This document shows, piece by piece, positions 9,145 through 17,226 of a DNA stretch of 64,000 nt. Position numbers and translations under genes: made by a program. Source of the DNA: an uncultured Mycoplasma sp. (GTDB lineage: Bacteria > Bacillota_I > Bacilli_A > RF39 > UBA660); assembly GCA_947642635.1 (NCBI GenBank), contig CANRTI010000003.1, positions 22,186 through 86,185 on the forward strand, in the 5' to 3' direction. The notes below the pieces were generated by a model that worked only from the letters and a program-made list of their open reading frames with translations, searched no databases and was not told the DNA's origin. Each line of letters opens with the position of its first letter. Within the stretch, counting starts at the first letter, position 1.

Positions 9145-9564
9145 TTATACAGTTAAATACCAAATAAAATCAGCAGCTGTTTTTAATAAAGAAAAATCAA
9201 GTCTTTGGGCTTGCAATTCATATCTTCCAGCACCATATATGGTTGCATCATTAGTAGCAAATCTTTTCGTTTGTCCACTTTTTAATGTAATTACATTTGA
9301 TTTATAACCACTTGCAGTGTTTTCTACTTGAAACCATAATTCACAATTTGGACAAGGATTTGTCATAGATGTTGATGCTTTTACTAAATTAACAGATTGA
9401 TCTCCAGGATTTTTCTTAGTTTGTGTAGTTAAAGTAGTAAATTTTGACATTTCAATTATTTGTGGCACACATAAATATACCGATTCTACTGCTTTAACTC
9501 CTACTGATGTAATTACAAACATAAAAGCTAAAGCAACTAGCAATGTTTTATAAGTTTTTTTCAT
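9145..9564 (-). CDS. Small secreted protein heading the ABC cassette
   Basis: This is a 139-residue exported protein. The signal peptide spans residues 1-25 (KKTYK, hydrophobic core, cleavage near VKA). The mature part has three Cys, including NPCPNCEL, a Ser/Thr-rich stretch and a beta-rich, aromatic C-terminus ending WYLTV. It is the first gene of a cassette followed by three membrane proteins and an ABC ATPase. Small exported proteins in this position in Bacillota are often bacteriocin-like or the transporter's own ligand, but I see no specific bacteriocin family motif, so this is inference only. Confidence 0.6.
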   Translation of the reverse strand: MKKTYKTLLVALAFMFVITSVGVKAVESVYLCVPQIIEMSKFTTLTTQTKKNPGDQSVNLVKASTSMTNPCPNCELWFQVENTASGYKSNVITLKSGQTKRFATNDATIYGAGRYELQAQRLDFSLLKTAADFIWYLTV

Positions 9565-9773
9565 ATTATTTCTCCATTCTATTTACCAAATTTTCTCACT
9601 TACATTCTAACATTTTAAAAAACCTCTAACAATGTCATTGCACTACCGTTGATAATACCGAAGAGATTGGCGTAAAATTATATCAATATAATTATACTAT
9701 AATAAGTATTTTTAATAAATAAAATTTATAATGGAAGTGTGTTTTTTCAAAAAGTTTTACACATAGAAATAAT

Positions 9774-9809
9774 AAAAGAGGATATTAAAAATATTTAGTT
9801 ATTTTCTAA
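9774..9809. repeat. Right copy of the 36-bp direct repeat
   Basis: Same 36 bases as 6251-6286 with one substitution, in the same orientation. Here it forms most of the comEC terminator. The two copies are about 3.5 kb apart and enclose exactly the ABC cassette. Confidence 0.85.
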
Positions 9810-9818
9810 TACCCTCTT
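9776..9818 (-). terminator. Terminator downstream of comEC
   Basis: On the minus strand, AAGAGGGTATTA pairs with TAATATCCTCTT in a 12-bp stem (one G-T pair) with a 19-nt loop. A short T-rich tail follows. It sits 35 bp past the comEC stop. Confidence 0.7.
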
Positions 9819-9852
9819 AAATCTATATAAACATTATATAATGTATTATATT

Positions 9853-11880
9853 TTATGGTTCATAAGTAGTAATTGTGTAGTTGTTTTTATTAATTGTAAT
9901 TTCAATAGTACCACTTTCTTGAGTATTTAAATAAGAAATGTTTAATTTTTCTAATGTTTTAATCGTTTCTTTGGATGGATGATGGTATAAATTGTTGCGA
10001 CCACTAGAAATAATGGCTTTTTTTAAATTAAAATTTTTTAAAAATTTCTCTCCACTACTTGTTTTGGAACCATGGTGGCCTAGTTTTAAAAAATCACATT
10101 TAATATTATAATCATCAATCAATTGTAGCTCCACTTCCTTAGGACTATCGCCCATATAAAGAAAATGATAGTTAAAAATATCAAAATAAGTAATTTGACT
10201 ACTATAATTTTCATCAGAATTATAATAATCATTAATATTTTTATAATTAAAATATTTACTTTGGTAATCCATAACAATATGTCCTACTTTGCTTATTTCT
10301 TGTTCTAATAAATTATAGTTTCCTTTATTTAGTATTATATTATTAATTGAATATTTTTTTAAAATATTGATGGTTTCCTTAGCATGATCGGCATCTCCAT
10401 GAGAGATAATTAATAAATCAATCTTTTTAATTCCTAAACTTTTTAAAAATAATATAACATTATTGGAAACATGATAATCACTATTTAGAGCGCCACCTGT
10501 ATCAATCATTATAACTTCTTTTCGAAAAGGAGAAATTAAGATACTACAATCTCCTTGCCCAACATCTAAATAATAAACATGATAATTTTTATCCATAGGA
10601 GAAATAAAAATGTGAATAGGAATAAGAAGAAACATGGCTGTTAAATATATTTTATTAAGTTTTTTAGTATAAAGAAATAAAAATGTGTAATAAAGAGTTA
10701 TAACTATTATGGGAATTTTAGGAATTATTAAGTTCAATTTCCAAGAATAAAGGAAATTATTTAAATACTCTAAAATTATTAAACAAAAACTTAAGATTGG
10801 TTCTAAGAAGGAAAAGCCAAAAGTTAAAATACTTAATGGAAAAACTATTAAAGAAATAAAAGGAACAAAAATAATATTTAAAATTAAACTTAAAAAATTT
10901 ATTTCATAATTAAGATTTACTGTAATAGGAAGACTAACAATAAATGCTAAAAGACTAATTTTAAATATTTTAGTTAAATAATTTCCAGTTAGATGTTTAC
11001 TCCATGTCATAATACTAAAAGTAATTAAAAAAGAATATTGAAAACCATTGTTATAAATCATAAAGGGATTAATAATTAAAATAGTAAAAGCAACTAAAAA
11101 TAAAATTTTTCTATTATCTAGAGATAACTTAAATAAATGACATAAATTTTTAAAAAAATAGAAAAATGTAGCCCGTAAAACAGAAGCTGAAAAATTAGTT
11201 AAAAACATAAAATAACTTAAGACAATACTAATAATAATTGGCGATATTTTAAAGCGTTTTAAAACTTTATCTAAAACTAAAATAATTAAGCCAATATGCA
11301 TACCAGAAACTGCAAATAAATGCCATATGCCATTAGTACGATATTGTTCATATGTTTCACTTTCTAAAAAATCTTTATCACCTAAAATAAATAAATTTAA
11401 ATAACTTCTACTAAGATTATCGTAATTAGATACTCTTTTAATAATTTTATTTTTTATTTGATAGAAAATATTTTCTTTGCTAGTAATTTTAATATCTTTT
11501 ACTTTATATGCTAAATAAATTTTATTATTATATAAATATTTTTGATAATTGAAAGTATTGGGAATAGTATTTTTATTAATTTTAGTTGGTTCACCAAAAA
11601 CTTGAACTTTTTTCCCTAAAAGATCGGTTACTTTATATATAATATTTTTACTATAATAACTACATTTTATTTTTTCAGTATTTTTTAAAATAAAACTAAT
11701 TTGATTATTTTTAATCGAAACATCGGTAATAATTCCTTCAATAGAAGAACTATCATAATATTTTGTATTATATTTAATTACAACTGTTTTTAACAAAACC
11801 CAAATAAACAGCACAAGAAAGAGGAATAAGTAAAAGAGTTTAGACTGTAATATTGTCTTTAATCTTTGCAAACAATGCAT
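9853..11880 (-). CDS. comEC: ComEC/Rec2 competence channel protein
   Basis: ComEC forms the membrane channel that takes up single-stranded transforming DNA. The order is N-terminal helices with a DUF4131-like region (residues 1-150), a Competence domain with many helices (about 160-420, including WHLFAVSGMHIGL), and a C-terminal metallo-beta-lactamase-like domain (about 430-675) with DVGQGDCSIL, ISHGDADHAKE and LGHHGSKTSS. The length (about 675) is normal. The start is uncertain: ATGs at 11892 and 11880 both lie inside comEA (overlap 41-53 bp) and neither has a clear ribosome site, so coupling to comEA translation is likely. Confidence 0.93.
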   Translation of the reverse strand: MHCLQRLKTILQSKLFYLFLFLVLFIWVLLKTVVIKYNTKYYDSSSIEGIITDVSIKNNQISFILKNTEKIKCSYYSKNIIYKVTDLLGKKVQVFGEPTKINKNTIPNTFNYQKYLYNNKIYLAYKVKDIKITSKENIFYQIKNKIIKRVSNYDNLSRSYLNLFILGDKDFLESETYEQYRTNGIWHLFAVSGMHIGLIILVLDKVLKRFKISPIIISIVLSYFMFLTNFSASVLRATFFYFFKNLCHLFKLSLDNRKILFLVAFTILIINPFMIYNNGFQYSFLITFSIMTWSKHLTGNYLTKIFKISLLAFIVSLPITVNLNYEINFLSLILNIIFVPFISLIVFPLSILTFGFSFLEPILSFCLIILEYLNNFLYSWKLNLIIPKIPIIVITLYYTFLFLYTKKLNKIYLTAMFLLIPIHIFISPMDKNYHVYYLDVGQGDCSILISPFRKEVIMIDTGGALNSDYHVSNNVILFLKSLGIKKIDLLIISHGDADHAKETINILKKYSINNIILNKGNYNLLEQEISKVGHIVMDYQSKYFNYKNINDYYNSDENYSSQITYFDIFNYHFLYMGDSPKEVELQLIDDYNIKCDFLKLGHHGSKTSSGEKFLKNFNLKKAIISSGRNNLYHHPSKETIKTLEKLNISYLNTQESGTIEITINKNNYTITTYEP

Positions 11881-12568
11881 CGCCAATACCACTTACATTT
11901 TTAATGTCTTCAATAGTTTTAAAATTACCATTACTAGTACGATAATTAATTATATCATTAGCTTTAGCTTCACCAATTCCTGATAATTTAATTAGTTCAT
12001 TAGCACTAGCAGTATTAATATTAATTAAAATGGTTTCAGTATTAGTATCGCTTTTACTTGGTTCATTTTTATCAAAAACTGTATCTTTATCACTAGCAAT
12101 AATTTCACTAGAAAAATTATCAGTACAATTTCCTATGTCATAAGTTGCACATTCACAAGGTTTTACTACTTCAACTATTTTAGTTTTTTTATATTCTGTC
12201 TTATTATAAATATAAACAACTAATTCATTAGATACTTTTCTACTCAAATTAATATTATTAGTATAAGCATTTTTAGTAAAACCACCAGCAACTTTAATAA
12301 GGTCATTTATAATATTGTTGGAATTCATTTCATAAACGCCAGGACTTTTAACAGCACCTTTAATTTCGACAAAAAAAGTGGGAATTTCTTCTTTGACATT
12401 CGTATTTTCAGCAGTAGCTAGAGATTTATTAGTGGTAGAAGAAGGACATTGATAAGTTTGGTATTTATAAATCATAAAACCACTAAAGATGCCAAAGAGT
12501 ACATTTAAACTAATACTAATTATAAGAATGACTAATTTTTTATTTTCCCAAAATTCTAAAAAATTCAT
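11840..12568 (-). CDS. comEA: ComEA competence DNA receptor
   Basis: This is a 242-residue membrane-anchored protein that binds double-stranded DNA during natural transformation. It has one N-terminal helix (residues 12-33), an SLBB-like domain (about 65-125, with VEIKGAVKSPGVYEM), a Ser/Thr-rich linker, and a C-terminal helix-hairpin-helix pair (about 178-240, with NINTASANELIKLSGIGEAKANDII). Domain order and length match Bacillus ComEA. Its GGAGG ribosome site overlaps a 9-bp hairpin (12578-12608), suggesting translational control of the operon. Confidence 0.93.
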   Translation of the reverse strand: MNFLEFWENKKLVILIISISLNVLFGIFSGFMIYKYQTYQCPSSTTNKSLATAENTNVKEEIPTFFVEIKGAVKSPGVYEMNSNNIINDLIKVAGGFTKNAYTNNINLSRKVSNELVVYIYNKTEYKKTKIVEVVKPCECATYDIGNCTDNFSSEIIASDKDTVFDKNEPSKSDTNTETILININTASANELIKLSGIGEAKANDIINYRTSNGNFKTIEDIKNVSGIGDALFAKIKDNITV

Positions 12569-12577
12569 ATTTTACCT

Positions 12578-12608
12578 CCTTTCACTATTATTTATACGCA
12601 GTGAAAGG
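12578..12608 (-). promoter_or_regulatory. Hairpin partly occluding the comEA ribosome-binding site
   Basis: A perfect 9-bp inverted repeat (CCTTTCACT with AGTGAAAGG, 13-nt loop) lies just before comEA on the coding strand. Its 3' arm ends within the AAAGGAGG ribosome site, so the folded RNA would mask part of it. There is no T-run after it, so it is not an ordinary terminator. Confidence 0.7.
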
Positions 12609-12648
12609 CCGATTTCCTTTTTTTAGAAGTAATTTTTATAAAAAAATA

Positions 12649-13815
12649 TTAATTTGCTAATTTTTTTAATTCTAATTTGTACTTAGTTGTTTTATTTTCA
12701 ATGGCAACTCGTTCTGTAATAAAAATCATCGCCACAAAGTTGATAGTTGATGATCCACCATAGCTAAGAAGCGGAAGAGGAACACCAGTTAATGGTAAAA
12801 TGGCAAGCATTCCCGATAAATTAATTATTATATGGAAAACAAATAACCAAAATGTTCCGTAAGCTAACATAGAATTTCGTAAATTATAAGCTTCTTTAGC
12901 AATTTTTAAAATGCGATATAATAAAAGACCATAAATAATTAAAACAGCTATTCCTGCTAATAAACCTAATTCTTCAATAAGAATGGCAAAAATAAAATCT
13001 GTATGACTTTCAGGTAAATACATATACTTTTGTGTACTATTACCAATCCCTACCCCAGTTAAACCACCATTGTTAATTGCAATATACCCATTACAAACTT
13101 GGTAACCTGTTTTTTCTTTATATCTTTGACATGGATTTTGGAATTGAAAACGACTCATTTGCTCACTATTTAATATTTCAGCACCACTATAAAGTAGGAC
13201 TAAAACTGATAGGATACCACCAATCCCAACAATCATAATAATTTTTGGAAGAATGCTTTTTTTCATTGGAACACTTAAAAATAGACAAAAAGCAATTGCC
13301 AAAAGAATTGCTGCACTACCAAAATCGGGTTGCATTAATATTAAAACTCCTAAGACTAGTGCTACTGATAAAGGAATTAAATATAAATATATCTTACTAG
13401 ATTTTTTTCTTATTAAAGTATTATAAAAAGAAGCCATAAATATTATAATACATGACTTAGCAAATTCTGCAGGTTGAATAGCAAAGCCAGTTCCTGGAAT
13501 ATAAAACCAACTTTGAACATGACTAGTAATACTACCATAAATAAGTAAAAGAATTAAAGCAACAATTATCCCAATAATTAACAACCAAGAAATACTTTTA
13601 TACCACTTAGTAGGAATACGCATTATAATTATCCCACCAATAAATGACACAACAAAAAATATCAGTTGCCGAACAAAAAAGTAAGTGATATCTTTATCAT
13701 ACCTTAGGATTGCCGCCGCTGATGAAGCACTAAAAACCATAATTAAGCCAATCATACATAAAAGAATTGTCAAAATTAAAAGTGGTTTATCAATTTTAGA
13801 AAATATCTTATTCAT
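12649..13815 (-). CDS. ftsW: FtsW/RodA/SpoVE-family glycosyltransferase
   Basis: This is a 388-residue SEDS peptidoglycan polymerase with about ten membrane helices. Recognisable blocks are GLIMVFSAS near residue 25, the GFAIQPAEFAK segment at about 115 (the conserved PAE region), GGLTGVGIGNS at about 250, SHTDFIFAILIEELG at about 268 and the C-terminal GVPLPLLSYGGSS at about 342. The SHTDFIF and LSYGGSS motifs favour the FtsW/SpoVE type over RodA, but the family is hard to subdivide by eye. No ribosome site is evident before the ATG. Confidence 0.88.
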   Translation of the reverse strand: MNKIFSKIDKPLLILTILLCMIGLIMVFSASSAAAILRYDKDITYFFVRQLIFFVVSFIGGIIIMRIPTKWYKSISWLLIIGIIVALILLLIYGSITSHVQSWFYIPGTGFAIQPAEFAKSCIIIFMASFYNTLIRKKSSKIYLYLIPLSVALVLGVLILMQPDFGSAAILLAIAFCLFLSVPMKKSILPKIIMIVGIGGILSVLVLLYSGAEILNSEQMSRFQFQNPCQRYKEKTGYQVCNGYIAINNGGLTGVGIGNSTQKYMYLPESHTDFIFAILIEELGLLAGIAVLIIYGLLLYRILKIAKEAYNLRNSMLAYGTFWLFVFHIIINLSGMLAILPLTGVPLPLLSYGGSSTINFVAMIFITERVAIENKTTKYKLELKKLAN

Positions 13816-13925
13816 ATATTTATAATACCATAAAAAAAGCCAGATAAAAATAAATTATTAATTTTTTGATGTCAAAATATGACTATGATTAATAAAATAT
13901 AATAGATACATAAAGGAGGTATAAT

Positions 13926-14123
13926 ATGTATTATTATGGAAATAATGGTTACTATGGTGGTAACTATGCTGCTTCTGCCCCTTGCTGTGGCGCTACCTAT
14001 GCCGGATACACAAGTGGATATGGCTTAGGAGCTGCTATATGGATTGTATTATTTATTCTATTAGTTATCATAATTGGCGCTGGCTGGTTTGGTAATAACA
14101 ATAATAATCACAATTATAACTAA
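13926..14123 (+). CDS. YjcZ-like small Gly/Tyr-rich membrane protein
   Basis: This is a 65-residue protein and the only strongly supported housekeeping-like plus-strand gene in this part. The N-terminal half is Gly-, Tyr- and Asn-rich with a CC pair; residues 35-55 form one helix (WIVLFILLVIIIGAGWF); the tail is an Asn/His run. The helix closely resembles the YjcZ-type small proteins of Bacillus, made during sporulation and often found in spore coats. A consensus AAAGGAGG precedes the ATG, with a TATAAT-like element upstream. Its neighbours are ftsW (divergent) and an unknown gene (convergent). Confidence 0.8.
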   Translation: MYYYGNNGYYGGNYAASAPCCGATYAGYTSGYGLGAAIWIVLFILLVIIIGAGWFGNNNNNHNYN

Positions 14124-14146
14124 GGAGTTTTAGCTCCTTTTTATTT
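14122..14146 (+). terminator. Terminator of the YjcZ-like gene
   Basis: AAGGAG pairs with CTCCTT across a 6-nt loop, followed by TTTTATTTT. It overlaps the 3' end of the convergent gene at 14141. Confidence 0.75.
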
Positions 14147-14368
14147 TAAATATTTTTCATATTCGGTTTTGTTATAACCTAATTTTTTTAGCTTAGTTTT
14201 AAACTGTTTTAAAATTTTATTGTGTAAAATTTGATTGGTTTTCTCGATATCTTCTAATAATTTTTCTTCTGGATAATTCATTAAATAACGAAGAAAATAA
14301 GTTTCAACGAATAATTCACTAAAATTATTAGTAATTTCTTCAATAAAATCTTGTGTGTTTTCTTTCAT
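14141..14368 (-). CDS. Short hypothetical protein
   Basis: This is a 75-residue charged, probably helical protein. The start at 14368 is set by a GGGAGAG ribosome site 8 nt upstream; the longer frame to 14461 lacks one. There is no membrane segment, signal or known motif. The C-terminus is rich in Lys and Tyr. It faces the YjcZ-like gene tail to tail. I do not recognise it. Confidence 0.6.
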   Translation of the reverse strand: MKENTQDFIEEITNNFSELFVETYFLRYLMNYPEEKLLEDIEKTNQILHNKILKQFKTKLKKLGYNKTEYEKYLK

Positions 14369-14490
14369 AAAAATCTCTCCCTCTACTATCTTTATACGAT
14401 TTATTGTGGCAATTTCCTTTAAAAAAATGTAACAAATTAAAAAATGTGTAATATTATACACATTTTTGACAATTCTTTAATAAAATATAA

Positions 14491-15588
14491 TCATTTTCTG
14501 AAATTAGGATTTTGAATTTTAGAATTGGTAATTAAATTAAAAATTTCATTAAAAACTAAGCTATTACTTATAAAAGTTCGTTCTATTTGAATATTAAGAT
14601 TAGATGATTCAATTGTGGGAATAGTTATAAAATTAATACCAGTACTAACTTCGGCTATTTTGATAAAATAACGAATAAAGGTATTAGTTATGTTGTTTTG
14701 GATTGTTTCTTGGCTGCTAAGCATATCTTGAAAAGGCAGATCAGGATTTATCTTCATTCTTTGATATATAGCTATTCTTTTAGCATTCCAACGCTCTACT
14801 AAAAAAGGTATTATTTCTAAAGAGGTATCTTTACTAAAAGCTAAAGCCATCATAGCTGCTAAGAAGTAATGCTCAGGAGCACCTTTAATTTTAGAAGTTA
14901 CCCCCCCCCGAATTTTTTTCAGATATTCTTTTTCGCTATCTAAAGAATTAGAATCGCCTTTTTGAATTGCATATAATTGATAATTAAAGCCCGTATTGCC
15001 GATATAAATTAATGGCAATGCTAATTTATAACCATCATCAAAGTGTAGATAACTTCTTATACGATAAGGTGTTTCGTTCTTGACTGAACATATTTCTTCG
15101 GCAACATGAATACTGGCACCAATACTTTCAATATATCCTAATTCCATTTTGCTATCATTATCAAGAATATTATGGTCAAACATATTAATCCTAGAATTTA
15201 AAAAGCTAAGTGGGTTGGCAAAATCGTTAAAAGAGGCATTAGCAAATAAAGATGCTATTATATATTTAACTTGGTATGCTTTTTTTAAACTATCATTATT
15301 GGCAATTTCAAAGAAATCATTTAAAAAATTAAAATCATTGGGGTTATAAAATTCTAGAGCTTTTCTTACATATTTAACCAGTAAAGAATCAAATAATTCT
15401 TTGTCAGTAACCTTTAAAGTAGGAATAATAATACTTTCATAAGGTAATTTTTCACATGTGCTAATCTCAGTATTATTAATTATTAGATTAAATGCAATAT
15501 TTAAAATCATACAACAATTAATTTTACCTTCTTTAGCTTCAGGAACAATTTGGCTATAAAAAATATTAATAATTTGTATATCAGTCAT
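14491..15588 (-). CDS. Hypothetical protein containing a C9 homopolymer
   Basis: This is a 365-residue soluble protein, alpha-helical by composition, without signal peptide or membrane helix and without a motif I recognise. A GAGGAG ribosome site precedes the ATG. The coding sequence contains nine consecutive C on the plus strand (14901-14909; G9 in the coding sense, within KKIRGGVTSK). This is striking in such AT-rich DNA, and a length change of one base would frameshift the protein at about residue 227. It borders the inserted Abi segment. Confidence 0.7.
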   Translation of the reverse strand: MTDIQIINIFYSQIVPEAKEGKINCCMILNIAFNLIINNTEISTCEKLPYESIIIPTLKVTDKELFDSLLVKYVRKALEFYNPNDFNFLNDFFEIANNDSLKKAYQVKYIIASLFANASFNDFANPLSFLNSRINMFDHNILDNDSKMELGYIESIGASIHVAEEICSVKNETPYRIRSYLHFDDGYKLALPLIYIGNTGFNYQLYAIQKGDSNSLDSEKEYLKKIRGGVTSKIKGAPEHYFLAAMMALAFSKDTSLEIIPFLVERWNAKRIAIYQRMKINPDLPFQDMLSSQETIQNNITNTFIRYFIKIAEVSTGINFITIPTIESSNLNIQIERTFISNSLVFNEIFNLITNSKIQNPNFRK

Positions 15589-15622
15589 AAATTCTCCTCT
15601 TTTATATTATAAATAAAATTAT

Positions 15623-15637
15623 TTTGTAGATTAAAAA
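15623..15637. repeat. Left 15-bp direct repeat flanking the Abi segment
   Basis: TTTGTAGATTAAAAA occurs here and again, identically and in the same orientation, at 17208-17222. Together they enclose the frameshifted Abi gene. Confidence 0.6.
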
Positions 15638-15711
15638 ATAAATTATAATTATCTTTTTATTTTGATTGGTTCTTCTTTATAGACGCTTGTACTACTATCC
15701 GTTGGCATGAA

Positions 15712-15740
15712 AAATAGGGCTCTATCCTAGAATAGACCCC
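15712..15740 (-). terminator. Probable terminator after the Abi gene
   Basis: On the minus strand, GGGGTCTAT and ATAGAGCCC pair (one mismatch) across a 6-nt loop and are followed by ATTTTT. It lies about 70 bp beyond the Abi stop codon. Confidence 0.6.
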
Positions 15741-15807
15741 TTACAAAAATGATTTAACATTTTTTCCTTGCATAGATAATATATCACAAAATGATATCTA
15801 TGTCAAA

Positions 15808-16804
15808 CTACTCATACAAAATTTCTTTATAATTTTTTTCGATTATTTTATCAAAATATTCATAAATAGATTTAAGTAGTCCATTATTATTATAGTATTT
15901 TCTATTAAGGATTATTCTTCTATAAAATAATTTGCTAATTTCGTGTTTAACATTATTTTTTACCCCTTCACTGCTTACAATTATATTAAATAGATAAAGA
16001 GTATATGTTATTTGTCTTATTCTTGAATTTTTCAGTTTATTATTTCTATTTTCTTTTCCTATACCACAATTTTTTAAATAATTAATAACTAAAGTATCTG
16101 GTCTAAAGTTGTTATCTTTTTTATTCAATTCAGATAACACACAAGAATTATGAGCAACTGCATTTCTAAGTTTATTTACTTCTCTTAAAATAAATACATA
16201 TCTATTATCTTCTAAATTATAATTTTGAGTAAAGAATTCAAAAAAATTGATTAATTCTCCGAAAGTAATTATTTCTAAAAATTCCCATATTGGAATATTT
16301 TCAAGTTTTTTATCTTTGTCTAAATCATATTTTGAAAATATTTTTTGATAGTATTCATTAGAAACTTTTTTCATGATATTATCATGTAATCTTTTAGGAA
16401 ACTTCATCATTATAATCCTTATCAAAATATAAGTTTACAATGTTATAGCCATCTTCAAATTCTAATTCTTCTATACTATTTAATATTTTTATTTTTAAAT
16501 AATGTTCAATATCTATTATTATTTTAAATAATACAATTCTAGTTCTATAATCAATAATAGACAAATCTTTTAAATATGCAAAATCTAAATCAATGTATTT
16601 GCCTTTTAATTCACCACATGGATATTTAAAAAAATTATTTTTATATGAAATTACATTGAAATAATTGTTATTTTCTTTAAGATATTTTTCTGCTTCTTTC
16701 GCTAAACATTCTTCAAACTTAATATTTTTTTCTTTTAAATATGGAACCATTTCAGAAATTTTTAACATTGGTTTTAGAGTATTTGGTATAAATTTATTAA
16801 TCAT
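15808..16804 (-). pseudogene. Abi_2 (AbiD/AbiF-like) HEPN-type abortive infection gene, frameshifted
   Basis: Two overlapping reading frames form one Abi_2-family gene. The N-terminal part (16804 down to 16394, 136 residues) carries the KPMLKISEMVPYLKEKNIKF start typical of the family and the helix RTRIVLFKIIIDIEHYLKIKILN. The second part (frame 16425 down to 15808) carries the HEPN active-site motif RNAVAH. The frames differ and overlap by 32 bp, so a single small indel near 16394-16425 explains the split. Combined length is about 330 residues, normal for Abi_2. Family members are RNase-like phage-defence or toxin proteins. A sequencing error or programmed shift cannot be ruled out. Confidence 0.82.
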
Positions 16805-17207
16805 GCTATCACCTTTTTATGAAAAATATTATAATCATTATTTATTATTATAAAGTAGTAAATTAACTTAAAAATTTTACATGTACATCTTAAAATAAAG
16901 AATTTTAATTATAAATTAAACTTTTTAAATAAAATAAAATTATTTTAGTTTAAAAAATTTATTACATCTCAATAAATAATATAATAGCACAAAGCAAAAG
17001 AAAACTCCATCTCACGATGAAGCGATTCTACATTTTCAACCAGGATCATTTATTAGTCACACCACCTGGAAGCGAAAAACATTTGTAGGTAACTGCTTGT
17101 ACACTACTTTTGTTTTTGTTGGCTAAAATAACTTATATCACCATTAATGTTTAAAAACACCTAAATTCTAGGTAAATTGACTTAATACTTCGTAATTTTA
17201 TAAACAC
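16805..17207. other. Non-coding stretch upstream of the Abi gene
   Basis: No complete gene is visible. The first part (16805-16985) is very AT-rich and probably holds the Abi promoter. The part at about 16990-17110 is less AT-rich than its surroundings and reads openly on the plus strand for about 35 codons, but I recognise no protein; it may be a relic of mobile DNA. A small hairpin (ACCTA with TAGGT) lies at about 17160-17174. Confidence 0.4.
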
Positions 17208-17222
17208 TTTGTAGATTAAAAA
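17208..17222. repeat. Right 15-bp direct repeat flanking the Abi segment
   Basis: Identical to 15623-15637. It lies immediately past the ppdK stop codon. Confidence 0.6.
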
Positions 17223-17226
17223 GCAA

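Noticed and set aside
9145..9564. Secreted protein as a lactococcin 972-type bacteriocin
   Set aside because: The characteristic motif is lacking, and the large permease normally found with that family is absent.
16990..17110. Open plus-strand stretch as a transposase remnant
   Set aside because: About 35 codons read openly, but I could not match them to a transposase family, so I list the region only as non-coding.
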